Source of the DNA: Novosphingobium pentaromativorans US6-1
GTDB lineage: Bacteria; Pseudomonadota; Alphaproteobacteria; Sphingomonadales; Sphingomonadaceae
NCBI RefSeq assembly: GCF_000767465.1
Contig: NZ_CP009291.1
Coordinates: 930,001 to 994,000 of the forward strand
Length of the DNA: 64,000 nt
Direction: 5' to 3'
The translations under genes were made by a program, and so were the position numbers. The notes beneath the pieces are model-generated. The model had not been told where the DNA came from and ran no database searches. It saw only the letters and a list, made by a program, of their open reading frames with translations. Positions 31,775 to 41,500 of this stretch are shown piece by piece. Position 1 is the first letter of the stretch. Each line of letters begins with the position of its first letter.

Positions 31775-31832
31775 CAACGCGCACTACCTATCTATTTGTT
31801 ATAACATATTTATTTAACAAAACCGTCGCAAA

Positions 31833-31854
31833 ATACCCCCAACGATACCCCCAA
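31833..31854. repeat. Tandem direct repeat ATACCCCCAA (possible integrase arm sites)
   Basis: ATACCCCCAA occurs at 31833-31842 and 31845-31854, period 12. Short direct repeats next to an integrase gene are typical arm-type binding sites. The region 31700-31855 otherwise holds no gene. Confidence 0.45.
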
Positions 31855-31855
31855 T

Positions 31856-32062
31856 TCAGGTCCCTGCGACGAACTGATTTAGTTTTGCGGTAAGCCGATT
31901 CTGGTAGCCAGTTTGGAGCTCCAGCCAGCACCCGTTTTGGCAATTTGCCTCGAGAGTTTCTTCCGAATCCATCCTCGGGAGCATCGCGATTCCCGTCACC
32001 AGATTGAACATCCCGTATGCGGTTCCTCTGAGTTCCGGTGGGGCGGCGACTGCAAACCTCAT
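31856..32062 (-). pseudogene. Remnant of an MFS transporter gene
   Basis: The first 27 codons read APPELRGTAYGMFNLVTGIA and ML, a well-known MFS transporter segment from the C-terminal half (usually followed by another span). The sequence then departs into unrelated residues (PRMDSEETLEANCQNG) and a stop. It is best seen as the broken end of a host gene at or near the prophage boundary. Its ATG overlaps the VIT-family stop by chance or by old gene fusion. Confidence 0.5.
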
Positions 32063-32826
32063 ACGACGGTACCGAAGACCGCTCCGATGCCGGCCGTCAG
32101 TGCCATGGCAAGTGCACCCCAGAACGTCACGCGCAGCGAGGACCTGAAAACATTGGCCCCGCCGGCGCTCGCGCCGATGCCTCCGAGCAGAGCGAGAAAA
32201 ACCAGCGAGGCGATCGAGACGCCCGCAACCAGAAATGAGCGCGGCATCAGCAGGATCATGGCGAGAGGCATCGCGGCACCAACGGAGAATGTCGCAGCAG
32301 AGGTCAAAGCTGCCTGGATCGGGCGAGCTGCAGTGACTGCTGAAATGCCGAGTTCGTCGCGGGCATAGGCGCCAAGCGCGTCTCTCGCCATCAACTGGTC
32401 GACGACCTGGCGCGCAAGGTCAGGCTCGACACCGCGCTCCGTGTAAAGACGGGTCAGTTCCTCCCGTTCGAATTCCGGCTGCCCGGCAAGCTCCGCCCGT
32501 TCGCGCGCGAGATCGGCCTGTTCGGAGTCCGATTGTGAGCTGACAGAAACGTATTCCCCCGCCGCCATCGACATGGCCCCGGCGACGAGGCCGGCGACGC
32601 CTGCGATCAGAACCTCGGAGGTGGCGGCGGATGCCGCCGCCACGCCGACGATCAGGCTCGCGGTCGAGACGATCCCGTCATTGGCGCCGAGCACAGCCGC
32701 CCGCAGCCAACCGATGCGCGAGACGAGATGGATTTCGGGGTGCTGGTGAAGACGAGAAATCGGCGTTACTCCTGATCGTGGGACCACACCACTTGCAATG
32801 GCATGATCTGGATGAAGTAGCTTCAA
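32059..32826 (-). CDS. VIT1/CCC1-family iron/manganese transporter
   Basis: A 255-aa membrane protein. Residues about 30-80 have SRIGWLRAAVLGANDGIVST, ASLIVGVAAA and MSMAAGEYVSVSSQSDSEQA, the diagnostic first half of VIT1/CCC1 proteins. A cytoplasmic metal-binding helical stretch with many Glu residues (ARERAELAGQPEFEREELTR) follows, then three more spans in the C-terminal part. The family moves Fe2+ or Mn2+ out of the cytosol, protecting against metal stress. It is transcribed toward the prophage end. Confidence 0.9.
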   Translation of the reverse strand: MKLLHPDHAIASGVVPRSGVTPISRLHQHPEIHLVSRIGWLRAAVLGANDGIVSTASLIVGVAAASAATSEVLIAGVAGLVAGAMSMAAGEYVSVSSQSDSEQADLARERAELAGQPEFEREELTRLYTERGVEPDLARQVVDQLMARDALGAYARDELGISAVTAARPIQAALTSAATFSVGAAMPLAMILLMPRSFLVAGVSIASLVFLALLGGIGASAGGANVFRSSLRVTFWGALAMALTAGIGAVFGTVV

Positions 32827-33083
32827 CGTTGCTCTGATTGTCGAAGGCCAAGTGTTATAAGCGTCATTCCAAGCAGGAATAGGGCGGGTTAACGGCCCGG
32901 CCTATTCCTGTTTCATGGCCCGCGCGCGTTCCCACGGAGCCTGATTTACAAGGGTGTTCATGGCGGCATGCTGGGGTTCGGGAATGGCGACCATGAACTT
33001 CATCGGCATTTGACAGCCGCGCAAAATAACCGGCAACTGTTGGCCTCGCACTGGTATGACTGCGGGCCAATGGGAGAAACGGC

Positions 33084-33458
33084 ATGCTGGAAATTCTGGA
33101 CAGTCGCGACGATGTAATAGCCATCAAGATGTCGCACAAAATCACGGGTGCCGACCTGGAAACTACCATGGATTGCCTGGTTGAAGCGTTGGCGAAACAC
33201 GAGATCATCCATGTGTTCGTGGAAACCGAAGCGATCGACGGAATCGAAATTTCCGCCCTCCCCTCACACATGGCGCGGGCCATGCCCTTGTTCGGCAAGC
33301 TTGATCGTTTTGGCCGCGTGGCCGTGGTCGCGGATCAAGCGTGGGTCCGCCTAGAATCACGGCTCGAAAGTGCACTCCTGCCCAACATCAGCTACAGGGC
33401 GTATACGCCTGAAGAACGCGAGCAGGCGTTGGCTTGGGCCTGCGGTATCTCCCCTTGA
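33084..33458 (+). CDS. STAS/SpoIIAA-like protein
   Basis: A 124-aa protein of the SpoIIAA-like (DUF3478-type) family: MLEILDSRDDVIAIKMSHKI, TGADLETTMDCLVEALAKHE, and FGKLDRFGRVAVVADQAW near residue 75. These small STAS-fold proteins are often found with stress and membrane-transport genes; the binding partner is unknown. It stands alone on the plus strand and faces the universal stress gene across 44 bases. Confidence 0.8.
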   Translation: MLEILDSRDDVIAIKMSHKITGADLETTMDCLVEALAKHEIIHVFVETEAIDGIEISALPSHMARAMPLFGKLDRFGRVAVVADQAWVRLESRLESALLPNISYRAYTPEEREQALAWACGISP

Positions 33459-33502
33459 CCGCTGGCCCGATGATCGACCGATGGTCGTGCCGACTCCCAT
33501 CG

Positions 33503-34306
33503 TTAGGCGCACATCAGCCAGGAAAATCCGGCATACCCCGCAAGCTTGTCCGTGACATCGCCCAATAAGCGCTCGCGCAGGCTGCGCTCGCCCTTGACCC
33601 CTGAAACAACCAGATCCGCTTCCCAGAGAAACGCTTGCCCCATAATGTCAGTGCCGGGGTTGGAGTGGGCGCTTGGCAGATGCTCGGCGTCCGCTTTGAG
33701 TCCCTGCTCGTTCAGGAATGCCGCAATCTGTTCCAAGCGTTCGCGAGAAACTTCGTCACCGACACCGATTACGTAGATGCGTTCCGCCAAGGCGAGCAAA
33801 GGGCGCGAAACGCGAAGCGCGCGATTGGCCGATGCGCAATCCTTCCAAGCGACCACTGCGGTTCGCAGGGGAAGTTCTCGCAGTCCTTGCTGGATACGAA
33901 GCACCGGCGTACCCGACCGTACAGCAAGATCGATGGGATCCGCCTGGGTGCAAGGGCCGCTGGACGATTCGATCGTCGCCAGCAAATCCGCACAATATAG
34001 CTGTTCCAGTATGCGGTCGTTTGGCTCGCCAATTCCTTCGTACCAGGCGACCGGCAGCCCGGTTTCGGCAAAGGCCGCTTGAAATGCTTTTCGCGCTCCG
34101 GCCAAGTGCACGGTCATGCGCGCTTCCTCCTGCATCGCCGAGAGGGGGCTTGCCACGAGTGCTCCAACTGGGCTCGATTTCGGCCAAGCATAGCAAACGC
34201 CAGAAAGCCGGGCTTGCAGGCGCCGATTGAGATCGCGCGCGCAAGCAAGCAGAAAGTCCAGATTGTCCTTGGGGCACGCGTCGATCAGCAGGTTGTATTC
34301 AGACAT
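33503..34306 (-). CDS. Universal stress protein (tandem Usp domains)
   Basis: A 267-aa protein with two Usp-like halves. The second half carries the better motif set: RTAVVAWKDCASANRALRVS at about residue 155 and the end SGVKGERSLRERLLGDVTDK. The nucleotide-binding glycine pattern Gx2Gx9G(S/T) is only partly present (SGVKGERSLRERLLGDVT). The N-terminal half is degenerate. Such proteins act in stress adaptation and often accompany anoxic or metal-stress islands. It precedes the P-type ATPase on the same strand. Confidence 0.75.
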   Translation of the reverse strand: MSEYNLLIDACPKDNLDFLLACARDLNRRLQARLSGVCYAWPKSSPVGALVASPLSAMQEEARMTVHLAGARKAFQAAFAETGLPVAWYEGIGEPNDRILEQLYCADLLATIESSSGPCTQADPIDLAVRSGTPVLRIQQGLRELPLRTAVVAWKDCASANRALRVSRPLLALAERIYVIGVGDEVSRERLEQIAAFLNEQGLKADAEHLPSAHSNPGTDIMGQAFLWEADLVVSGVKGERSLRERLLGDVTDKLAGYAGFSWLMCA

Positions 34307-34381
34307 ATTCCCCTCCCGAGCATATCGCAGCGGTCACAATGAAGACATCGCGCATCGTGCGCCAAGTCGTCAGTTCACATC

Positions 34382-36844
34382 TCATCGAAAATCCTTGTAA
34401 GCAAGCAGCCGCAATGCGTTGAACACGACAACCAAGGTCGATCCTTCGTGCATGGCCACCGCTGGACCAATGCCGAGCCCAAAGATCGTCGCCGGTAACA
34501 GGAGTGCAACCACTCCAAGACTGACGAAGACATTTTGGCGGATGATCGAGCGGGTCTGGCGGCTAAGTCCGACCGCAAAAGGCAGATGGGCAAGATCATC
34601 CGCCATCAACGCCACGTCGGCAGTCTCGAGAGCGACGTCTGATCCAGCGGCCCCCATGGCGATGCCAACGGTCGCACTGGCCATCGCCGGCGCATCGTTG
34701 ACACCATCACCGACCATGGCGACCTTTGTCTCCGCGCTCAGTTTCTTGATTGCTTCGACTTTGTCCTCCGGCATCAGGTCACCCCAGGCCTCGTCGAGTC
34801 CGACTTGTTTCGCGACCGCGTCTGCAACGCGCTGGTTGTCTCCCGAGAGCATGATCATGCGACGGATGCCGATTGCGTGAAGGCGTTCGATCGTCGCTCG
34901 AGCTGCTTCGCGCGGCGTATCCATCAAGCCTATGGCGCCGAGATCCCGATCACCGCGACGCACGACCATCGTCGTATGCCCGCTTTGACGAAGTTGCTCG
35001 ATGGCCTCCGCCATGGCCTGCGAAAGAGGAGCGACGCCATCGGCGCCAAACATTTCGGCCTTGCCAATGAGAATCTGCTCACCGTCGACCACAGCTGAAA
35101 CCCCGCGTCCTGTCAGGCTATTGATCTGGCTGGCGGAGGGCACTGCGTGGTCACCAATGTGCGACTTACCATCCCGGGCGATAGCCTGTGCCAGCGGATG
35201 GTCGCTGAGGCTTTCAACTGCGACGGCTAACGCCATCAATTCTTCTTTCGACACGCCAGACGCAGGGATGATTTCGCGAATGCGTGGCTCGCCGCTGGTA
35301 AGGGTTCCAGTCTTGTCGAAAGCGATGGCATCCAGCGAGCCCAGCAATTCGAGCGGGGCGCCTCCTTTGATCAGGACGCCGCCCCGAGCAGCACGGGCAA
35401 CTCCGGAAAGCACAGCGCTCGGGGTTGCGATCGCAAGTGCGCAAGGACTCGCTGCAACTAGCACCGCCATGGCGCGATAGAAACTATCGCGGAACGGTTC
35501 GTCGACAACGACCCAGGCAAAAAGCAGGACCGTGGCAAGGCCAAGCACCGCCGGTACGAAGACACGTTCGAACCGATCGGTGAAGCGCTGGGTGGGTGAT
35601 TTTTGCGTCTCGGCTTCGCTGACCATGCGGACGACTTTGGCGAGCGTACTGTCGCTCGCTAGCCGGGTCACTTCTAATTCGATGACCCCGCTGCCATTGA
35701 TCGTACCGGCGAAGATACGGGATGCGGCATCGAGCCGGTCCGCATTGGCACGGGCCAGAGCGGGGTCGGAAACCGCGCGCTTGTCGACGGGAATGCTCTC
35801 ACCGGTCACCGGCGCCTGGTTGACCGCGCTATCACCCTTGATAACGAAGCCATCTGCTGCGATCCGCTCGTCGGGCTTGACGATCACGACATCGCCGACC
35901 ACGAGTTCCTCGACAGTGATCTCCGCAGTGCTTCCATCATTCCTGCGCACAAGCGCGGTTCGCGGAGCGAGTTCGGCAAGCGCTTCGATAGCCCGCCTCG
36001 CCCGGCCCAACGCGTAATGTTCGAGTGCATGGCCAAGGCTGAACAGGAAGAGCAGGAGCGCTCCTTCGGCCCAAGCTCCCAGCGCGGCGGCGCCTGCCGC
36101 CGCGACAAGCATCAGTGTATCGATCTCGAAGCGTCTGAGCCGGAGGTTGTCGATGGCCTCTCGAACGGTGAAAAAACCACCGAACCCGTAGGCCGCCACG
36201 TAGCAGGCGAAAGAGAGCCAGACAGGCGCAGCGTCCCAAAGTTTGCTTACGGCAAATCCAGCCGCCAGCAGCGCGCCGCAAGCCATCGCGAAAATCAGCT
36301 CGGTGTTGGCTCCGAACGGCCCCCCGTGATCGTGGTCGTGGTCGTGCTCCTCCTCGCCATCTGCTTCTTCTTTGGGGACGTGGGCAGGCTCGGCCGATAG
36401 TTCAGTTGGCGCGGCTCCCATTCCCGTAAGCGCATCGGCGAGTGTGTCTTCGGCGATCACTGCCCGCTCAAATTCGATACGGACCAGTCCGGCCGGATTG
36501 ACATTGACCTCGAGGATCCCTGGGAGCTGCGCCAGCCGATCGCCGATCGTTCGCGCCCGTCGGGCATGGAGCCCGGCGATTTGCCAGATTATGTGTCCAT
36601 ACTGGCTCGCGATCTCGGCTCCGGCGGCACCGACTTCAGCCCGGACGGTCGAAAGCGAAAGTGTGTCGGGATCGTAATCGATGCACAGCTTCGCTGGTTG
36701 ATTGGCTGTTGCAGGGACGACGTGGACTTCATCGACGCCAGTGCGCGGTCTCAATCGGCCGATAATTCGTTCGACGCAGGCATCTGCGGCATCCGCCACC
36801 CCAGGCAAGACGAGCGGAATATCGAACTGCGCTTTTTCCGTCAT
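34382..36844 (-). CDS. Heavy-metal P1B-type ATPase (Zn/Co/Cd or Fe type)
   Basis: An 820-aa metal pump. Two N-terminal ferredoxin-like HMA domains (residues about 8-75 and 85-150) both lack the CxxC metal motif. A His-rich stretch (EEEHDHDHDHGG) follows, then about six to eight spans. Catalytic motifs: TGES, DKTGTLTSGEP (phosphorylated Asp), HPLAQAIA, GDGVNDAPAMASATVG. The transmembrane metal motif is SPCALA, and the last span has AMHEGSTLVVVFNALRLL, the HEGxT signature of the P1B-4 subgroup, which favours Co/Zn/Fe over copper. The domain count makes it longer than simple P1B-4 pumps. It exports metal ions across the inner membrane. Confidence 0.92.
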   Translation of the reverse strand: MTEKAQFDIPLVLPGVADAADACVERIIGRLRPRTGVDEVHVVPATANQPAKLCIDYDPDTLSLSTVRAEVGAAGAEIASQYGHIIWQIAGLHARRARTIGDRLAQLPGILEVNVNPAGLVRIEFERAVIAEDTLADALTGMGAAPTELSAEPAHVPKEEADGEEEHDHDHDHGGPFGANTELIFAMACGALLAAGFAVSKLWDAAPVWLSFACYVAAYGFGGFFTVREAIDNLRLRRFEIDTLMLVAAAGAAALGAWAEGALLLFLFSLGHALEHYALGRARRAIEALAELAPRTALVRRNDGSTAEITVEELVVGDVVIVKPDERIAADGFVIKGDSAVNQAPVTGESIPVDKRAVSDPALARANADRLDAASRIFAGTINGSGVIELEVTRLASDSTLAKVVRMVSEAETQKSPTQRFTDRFERVFVPAVLGLATVLLFAWVVVDEPFRDSFYRAMAVLVAASPCALAIATPSAVLSGVARAARGGVLIKGGAPLELLGSLDAIAFDKTGTLTSGEPRIREIIPASGVSKEELMALAVAVESLSDHPLAQAIARDGKSHIGDHAVPSASQINSLTGRGVSAVVDGEQILIGKAEMFGADGVAPLSQAMAEAIEQLRQSGHTTMVVRRGDRDLGAIGLMDTPREAARATIERLHAIGIRRMIMLSGDNQRVADAVAKQVGLDEAWGDLMPEDKVEAIKKLSAETKVAMVGDGVNDAPAMASATVGIAMGAAGSDVALETADVALMADDLAHLPFAVGLSRQTRSIIRQNVFVSLGVVALLLPATIFGLGIGPAVAMHEGSTLVVVFNALRLLAYKDFR

Positions 36845-36953
36845 GCCGGTTGTCCTTCAATTATCTCGAGGCGAGCCGCTGGATATCCCGGCCCAGCGGC
36901 CCTGAAAAAATGAGCGGCCGACGCATCGTCGCTGACACGGCCGCCCACCATAT

Positions 36954-39900
36954 TCACTTGACAGGCAATTCGCTGCCGAACTTGTCGACATCGCCGTAGT
37001 CACCCGCGACATGATGCTTGTGGCGTCCCCGCAGCAGCAAGTGGCTGATGGCAGGCAAAACGAACAGCGTCAGCAAAGTCGAGGTGATCAAGCCGCCGAT
37101 CACGACGATCGCGAGCGGCTTCTGCACCTCGGCGCCCGTACCGGTGGCGAGCGCCATCGGCACGAAGCCGATGGCCGGAACGATGCCCGTCATCAGGACC
37201 GCACGAACGCGCTCCATCACGCCTTCGCTGATCGCCATATCAACCGGCTTGCCTGCGTCGATCCGCGTGTTGATGCTGGTCATCACGACCAGTCCATTGA
37301 GCACCGTCACACCCGAAAGAACGATGAAGCCGACAGCAGCAGAGACGGAGAAGGGAAGTCCAGTCAGAAGCAGCGAGAACACGCCGCCGGCCAGCGCTAA
37401 CGGAATTGCCGAATAGACCGCAATCGCCTGACGCACGCCACCTAGTGCCAGAAACAGGATGCCGAAAATCGCGGCGAAGATGATCGGGATAACGACCGAC
37501 AATCGTGCCGACGCGGCTTGCAGGTTTTCAAACTGACCGCCCCATTCGATGAAGCTGCCTGTAGGTAGCTTGACCTGGTCTGCGACCTTTTTCTGTGCTT
37601 CGGCAACGAATGAACCCAGATCATTGCCGCGCACATTGGCCTGCACGACAACACGGCGCTTGCCATTTTCACGGCTGACTTGGTTCAAGCCTTCGGAGAA
37701 GCCGAACTTCGCCAGTTCGCGCAAAGGCACCGATGCGCGCGCGCCGCCTTCGCCGGGTAGCAGCACAGGGAGCGCGCCTACTGCGTCGAGATCATCACGC
37801 GTTGCCCGGTCGAGCCGCACGACAATGTCATAGCGCCGGTCGCCTTCGAACACGATGCCAGCGTCCCGGCCGCCAAGCGCTATGGAAACAGTATCGCTGA
37901 CATCCTGAAGTGTCAGTCCGTACCGTGCGATGGCATCTCGGTCGAACTGGACGTCGAGGACGGGGAAACCGGCGGTTTGCTCCACCTTCACGTCGGCAGC
38001 GCCGGGGACCGTTTTCAGCACAGCCGCCACTTGCTGGGCTGCGCGGCCCATTTCCTCGAGATTGTCGCCATACAGCTTGATCGCGATGTCACCGCGCACG
38101 CCGGCTATAAGTTCGTTGAAGCGCAATTGGATGGGCTGGCTAATTTCAAACGCATTGCCGACGAGTGGCTCGAGCTTCTTCTCCACCCGTTCGATCACAT
38201 CGTCCTTGGTGCTGACACCCGCAGGCCAGGTTTCCCGAGGCTTGAGAATGATGAACGTATCCGAAGCGTTGGGCGGCATCGGGTCGCTCGCAACTTCCGC
38301 CGTGCCGGTCTTGGAATAGATTAAGGCGACTTCCGGCAATGTAGCGACAGCCTTCTCGACCTGGAGTTGCATCTCTTGCGATTTGTTGAGCGAGGTCGAA
38401 GGAATACGCAGCGCCTGCATGGCGAGATTGCCTTCACCCAGTGTCGGGATGAACTCGCTGCCCAGCATGGTGAACACCAGACCCGCAGCGGCAAAGGTGC
38501 CCGCTCCCGCGCCGATCCACGGCCAGGGACGATCGATCACCCTCCTGAGCACGGGCTCATAGCGCTCCTTCACCCATGCGATCGCCCGAACTTCCTTCTC
38601 GGCCACTTTACCGCGGATCAGCAGCGCAACCATTGCGGGCACGAAGGTCAGGGAAGCGATGAAGGCGCCGGCCAAAGCCAGCATGACCGTGATTGCCATG
38701 GGCGAGAAGGTTTTGCCCTCGACGCCGGTGAAAGTCAGCAGAGGCACGAACACGAGGAAAATGATCGCCTGGCCGTACAGGGTCGGCTTCACCATCTCGC
38801 GCGATGCCTCGAACACCTCGTGCAGCCGCTCGGTCACACTGAGCAGCCGCCCTTCATGATGTTGCCGTTCGGCCAAACGCCTCAGGCAATTTTCGATGAT
38901 GATGATCGAGCCATCGACAATCAGGCCGAAATCGAGCGCTCCCAGGCTCATCAGATTGCCCGATGTGCGGGTGAGGTTCATGCCCGTTCCCATGATCAGG
39001 AACGAGATCGGGATGACAAGCGTGGCAATGATGGCCGCGCGGATGTTGCCGAGCAGCCAGAACAGCACAATCGCGACGAGGAACGCACCTTCCAGCAGGT
39101 TCTTTTCAACCGTGCCTATGGTTGCATCGACCAGCTGAGAGCGATCCAGAACCGACTTGACCGTAATGCCGGGCGGGAGCGATTTGGCGACCTCTTCAAG
39201 GCGATCCGCGACTGCGGAAGCGACCACCCGGCTATTGCCATCGGCAAGCATGAGCGCGGTTCCGACAACGATTTCCTTGCCGTTTTCGGAAGCCGAGCCG
39301 GTGCGCAGTTCGCCGCCGATCTGGACAGTGGCAACGTCGCGAACCGCGACAGGGACACCGCCACGACTGGCAACGGTCGCGCGGCCGATTTCATCGACCG
39401 AGCGGATGCGGCCATCGGCGCGGACGAGGAAGGCTTCGCCGCCCCGTTCGACAAAGTTCGCGCCGACAGAGATGTTGGCGCGTTCGAGGGCTTCGGCCAG
39501 TTCGGAAAAGGAGATGCCGTAAGTCGAGAGCTTGGACGCATCGGGCTGGACAACAAACTGCTTCTCATAGCCGCCGATCGAGTCGATCCCGGCAACGCCT
39601 GACACTGTCTTGAGCTGCGGGCGGATCACCCAGTCCTGAACCGTGCGCAAATAGCCAAGCTTGGCCACCTCATCTGTCAGGATTTCACTAGACGGTGTCA
39701 TATAGGAGCCGTCTGGCTGGAACCCTGGCTGGCCCGCGACTTTGGGCGCGGCCTTGCTGCCGGGTTTGGCAAAATCGACGGTGTACATGAGCACTTCGCC
39801 AAGTCCGGTTGAAACCGGACCCATTTGTGGCTCGACCCCTTCGGGCAAAGTGCCTTTTGCCTGATTGAGCCGTTCGGCCACCTGCTGGCGCGCGAAATAG

Positions 39901-39971
39901 AGATCGGTGTGATCCTCGAAGATCACTGTTACCTGGCTGAAGCCGTTGCGCGAGATCGAGCGGGAGCTTTC
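36954..39971 (-). pseudogene. czcA: CzcA-type RND metal efflux pump, 5' end lost at an IS
   Basis: An inner-membrane RND heavy-metal transporter missing its first roughly 85-100 residues. The frame opens at the IS edge with ESSRSISRNGFSQVTVIFED, and the first in-frame start is GTG 39926. Downstream the usual periplasmic domains and membrane bundle are present: FLIMGTGMNLTRTSGNLMSL, LDFGLIVDGSIIIIENCLRR (the charged DFG...D/E segment of CzcA/HME-RND), FSPMAITVMLALAGAFIASL, and a C terminus GDYGDVDKFGSELPVK. In HME-RND proteins the missing part holds TM1 and the start of the porter domain, so function is probably lost. No CzcB/CzcC partners are visible. Confidence 0.85.
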
Positions 39972-40045
39972 TGTCCGTCGTCAGAACATTTGGCGCAACT
40001 CGCGGCGTAAATTAGCGGAGTGCGGGCCTCGTCTGGGGGCTGATG

Positions 40046-41032
40046 TTATGCGGCGAGCTTGCGGTGTTGCAAGCGCCGATGCTCGATGGTCTGTCGTTTG
40101 ATCCTTTCACGCTGTTGGATGATGGCCGGTGCCCTGCCGAAGTAGGCGTCGGCGGGTGTCACGTTGTTCAGGCTCTCGTGGTAACGCTGGTGATTGTAGT
40201 GCTCGACGAAGGCCTCGATCTGGATCTCGAGGTCGCCGGGCAGGAAGTAGTTTTCCAGCAGGATGCGGTTTTTCAAGGTCTGGTGCCAGCGCTCGATCTT
40301 GCCCTGGGTTTGCGGGTGACACGGGGCGCCGCGCACGTGGCTCATCTTCCGAGCCTCGATGTATTCAGCCAGTTCGCCGGCGATGTAGCTGGGGCCGTTA
40401 TCGCTGAGCAGCCTGGGCTTGTGCAGCACCGTAGCGCTGTCGCAGCCCGAAGCTTTGAGGGCGAGGTCCAGCGTGTCGGTCACGTCTTCGGCTCGCATGT
40501 TGGTGCACAGCTTCCAGGCGATGATGTAGCGCGAGAAGTCGTCGAGCACGGTCGACAGGTACATCCAGCCCCAGCCAATGATCTTGAAGTAGGTGAAGTC
40601 GGTCTGCCACATCTCGTTGGGCCGGGTGGTCTTGGTGTGGAACTGATCGGCGGCCTTGATCACGACATAGGCCGGGCTGGTAATCAGATCGTGGGCCTTG
40701 AGCAGGCGGTAAACCGTGGATTCTGACACGAAGTAGCGCTTCTCGTCGGTGAACCGCACCGCCAGTTCACGCGGGCTGAGGTCGGTCGCGTCAGCCTCCA
40801 GCGCCATCTCGATGATCTGGTCCTGGATGTCGTCGCCGATGCGGTTCCACACCCGGCTCGGCGCCGATGGCCGATCCTCCAAGGCTTCCGGCCCGCCCTC
40901 GAGGTAGCGGTCATACCAGCGGTAGAACGTCCGACGGGCGATACCGAGCTGGTCCAGCGTCCGCTTGGCGGGCAAGTGCGACTGCTCGACGGTCCGGATG
41001 ATCTCGAGCTTCTCGGATGCAGGATACCTCAT
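40046..41032 (-). CDS. IS3-family transposase OrfB
   Basis: A 328-aa transposase with an HTH (LDQLGIARRTFYRWYDRYLE) and integrase core: NEMWQTDFTYFKIIGWGWMY (Asp), LLSDNGPSYIAGELAEYIEA (Asp) and HPQTQGKIERWHQTLKNRIL (Glu). ATG 41032 overlaps the OrfA stop (ATGA); an A7G run at 41060-41067 can fuse it to OrfA by a -1 shift. Confidence 0.92.
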   Translation of the reverse strand: MRYPASEKLEIIRTVEQSHLPAKRTLDQLGIARRTFYRWYDRYLEGGPEALEDRPSAPSRVWNRIGDDIQDQIIEMALEADATDLSPRELAVRFTDEKRYFVSESTVYRLLKAHDLITSPAYVVIKAADQFHTKTTRPNEMWQTDFTYFKIIGWGWMYLSTVLDDFSRYIIAWKLCTNMRAEDVTDTLDLALKASGCDSATVLHKPRLLSDNGPSYIAGELAEYIEARKMSHVRGAPCHPQTQGKIERWHQTLKNRILLENYFLPGDLEIQIEAFVEHYNHQRYHESLNNVTPADAYFGRAPAIIQQRERIKRQTIEHRRLQHRKLAA

Positions 41033-41415
41033 TCGTCGTCGCCCCCATCCGCGATCATGCTTTTTTTCAGCAAACGGTTTTCGAGTGTCAGGTCGGCCAC
41101 GCATTCCTTCAGGGCACGAGCCTCGCGGCGCAGGTCCTGCACCTCGCCAGTGGTCGCGGCACGAGCGGTGTCACCGGCCAGGCGGCGTTTGCCCGCTTCC
41201 ATGAACTCCTTCGACCAGGTGTAGTACAGGCTCTGGGCGATGCCTTCCTTGCGGCACAGCTCGGCAATGCTGTCCTCGCCGCGCAGCCCATCAAGCACGA
41301 CGCGGATTTTGTCCTCGGCCGAGAAGTGGCGACGGGTCTGACGCCGAATGTCCTTCACCACCCGCTCAGCAGGGGCCTTTGTCGGCGATTTTTTCAAGGA
41401 GGGTTGGGGCTTCAT
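41029..41415 (-). CDS. IS3-family transposase OrfA
   Basis: A 128-aa HTH protein: TRRHFSAEDKIRVVLDGLRG, EDSIAELCRKEGIAQSLYYT, WSKEFMEAG, then a coiled-coil end (LKECVADLTLENRLLKKSMI). ATG 41415 has GAAGGA six bases upstream. The A_AAA_AAG slip site sits at the LLKKS codons. Confidence 0.9.
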   Translation of the reverse strand: MKPQPSLKKSPTKAPAERVVKDIRRQTRRHFSAEDKIRVVLDGLRGEDSIAELCRKEGIAQSLYYTWSKEFMEAGKRRLAGDTARAATTGEVQDLRREARALKECVADLTLENRLLKKSMIADGGDDE

Positions 41416-41500
41416 CTTCGTTCCTTCGTCACTACGACGAAGCCCCAACCCTCCTTAATTCACAACCTCAAATCTGTGCCAAAGGCGCTGACGGGGGACA

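Larger units (their letters stand above)
39972..41500 (-). mobile_element. IS3-family insertion sequence between two truncated pump genes (1529 bp)
   Basis: Terminal inverted repeats start TGTCC(G/C)(T/C)CGTCAG and share TTTGGC(G/A)CA about 16 bases in. orfA and orfB are intact on the minus strand. The flanks show no target duplication (TTTC left, GTCC right), and on each side a different RND gene begins mid-frame. This pattern fits recombination or deletion between two copies rather than simple insertion. Confidence 0.88.

Noticed and set aside
31833..31854. CRISPR-like repeat
   Set aside because: Only two short copies 12 bp apart, no spacers or cas genes; read as possible integrase arm sites instead.
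32625..32837. Plus-strand frame over the VIT-family gene
   Set aside because: Antisense shadow with Arg/Pro-rich content.
38367..39602. 411-codon plus-strand frame
   Set aside because: Antisense to the CzcA-type pump; no family pattern.
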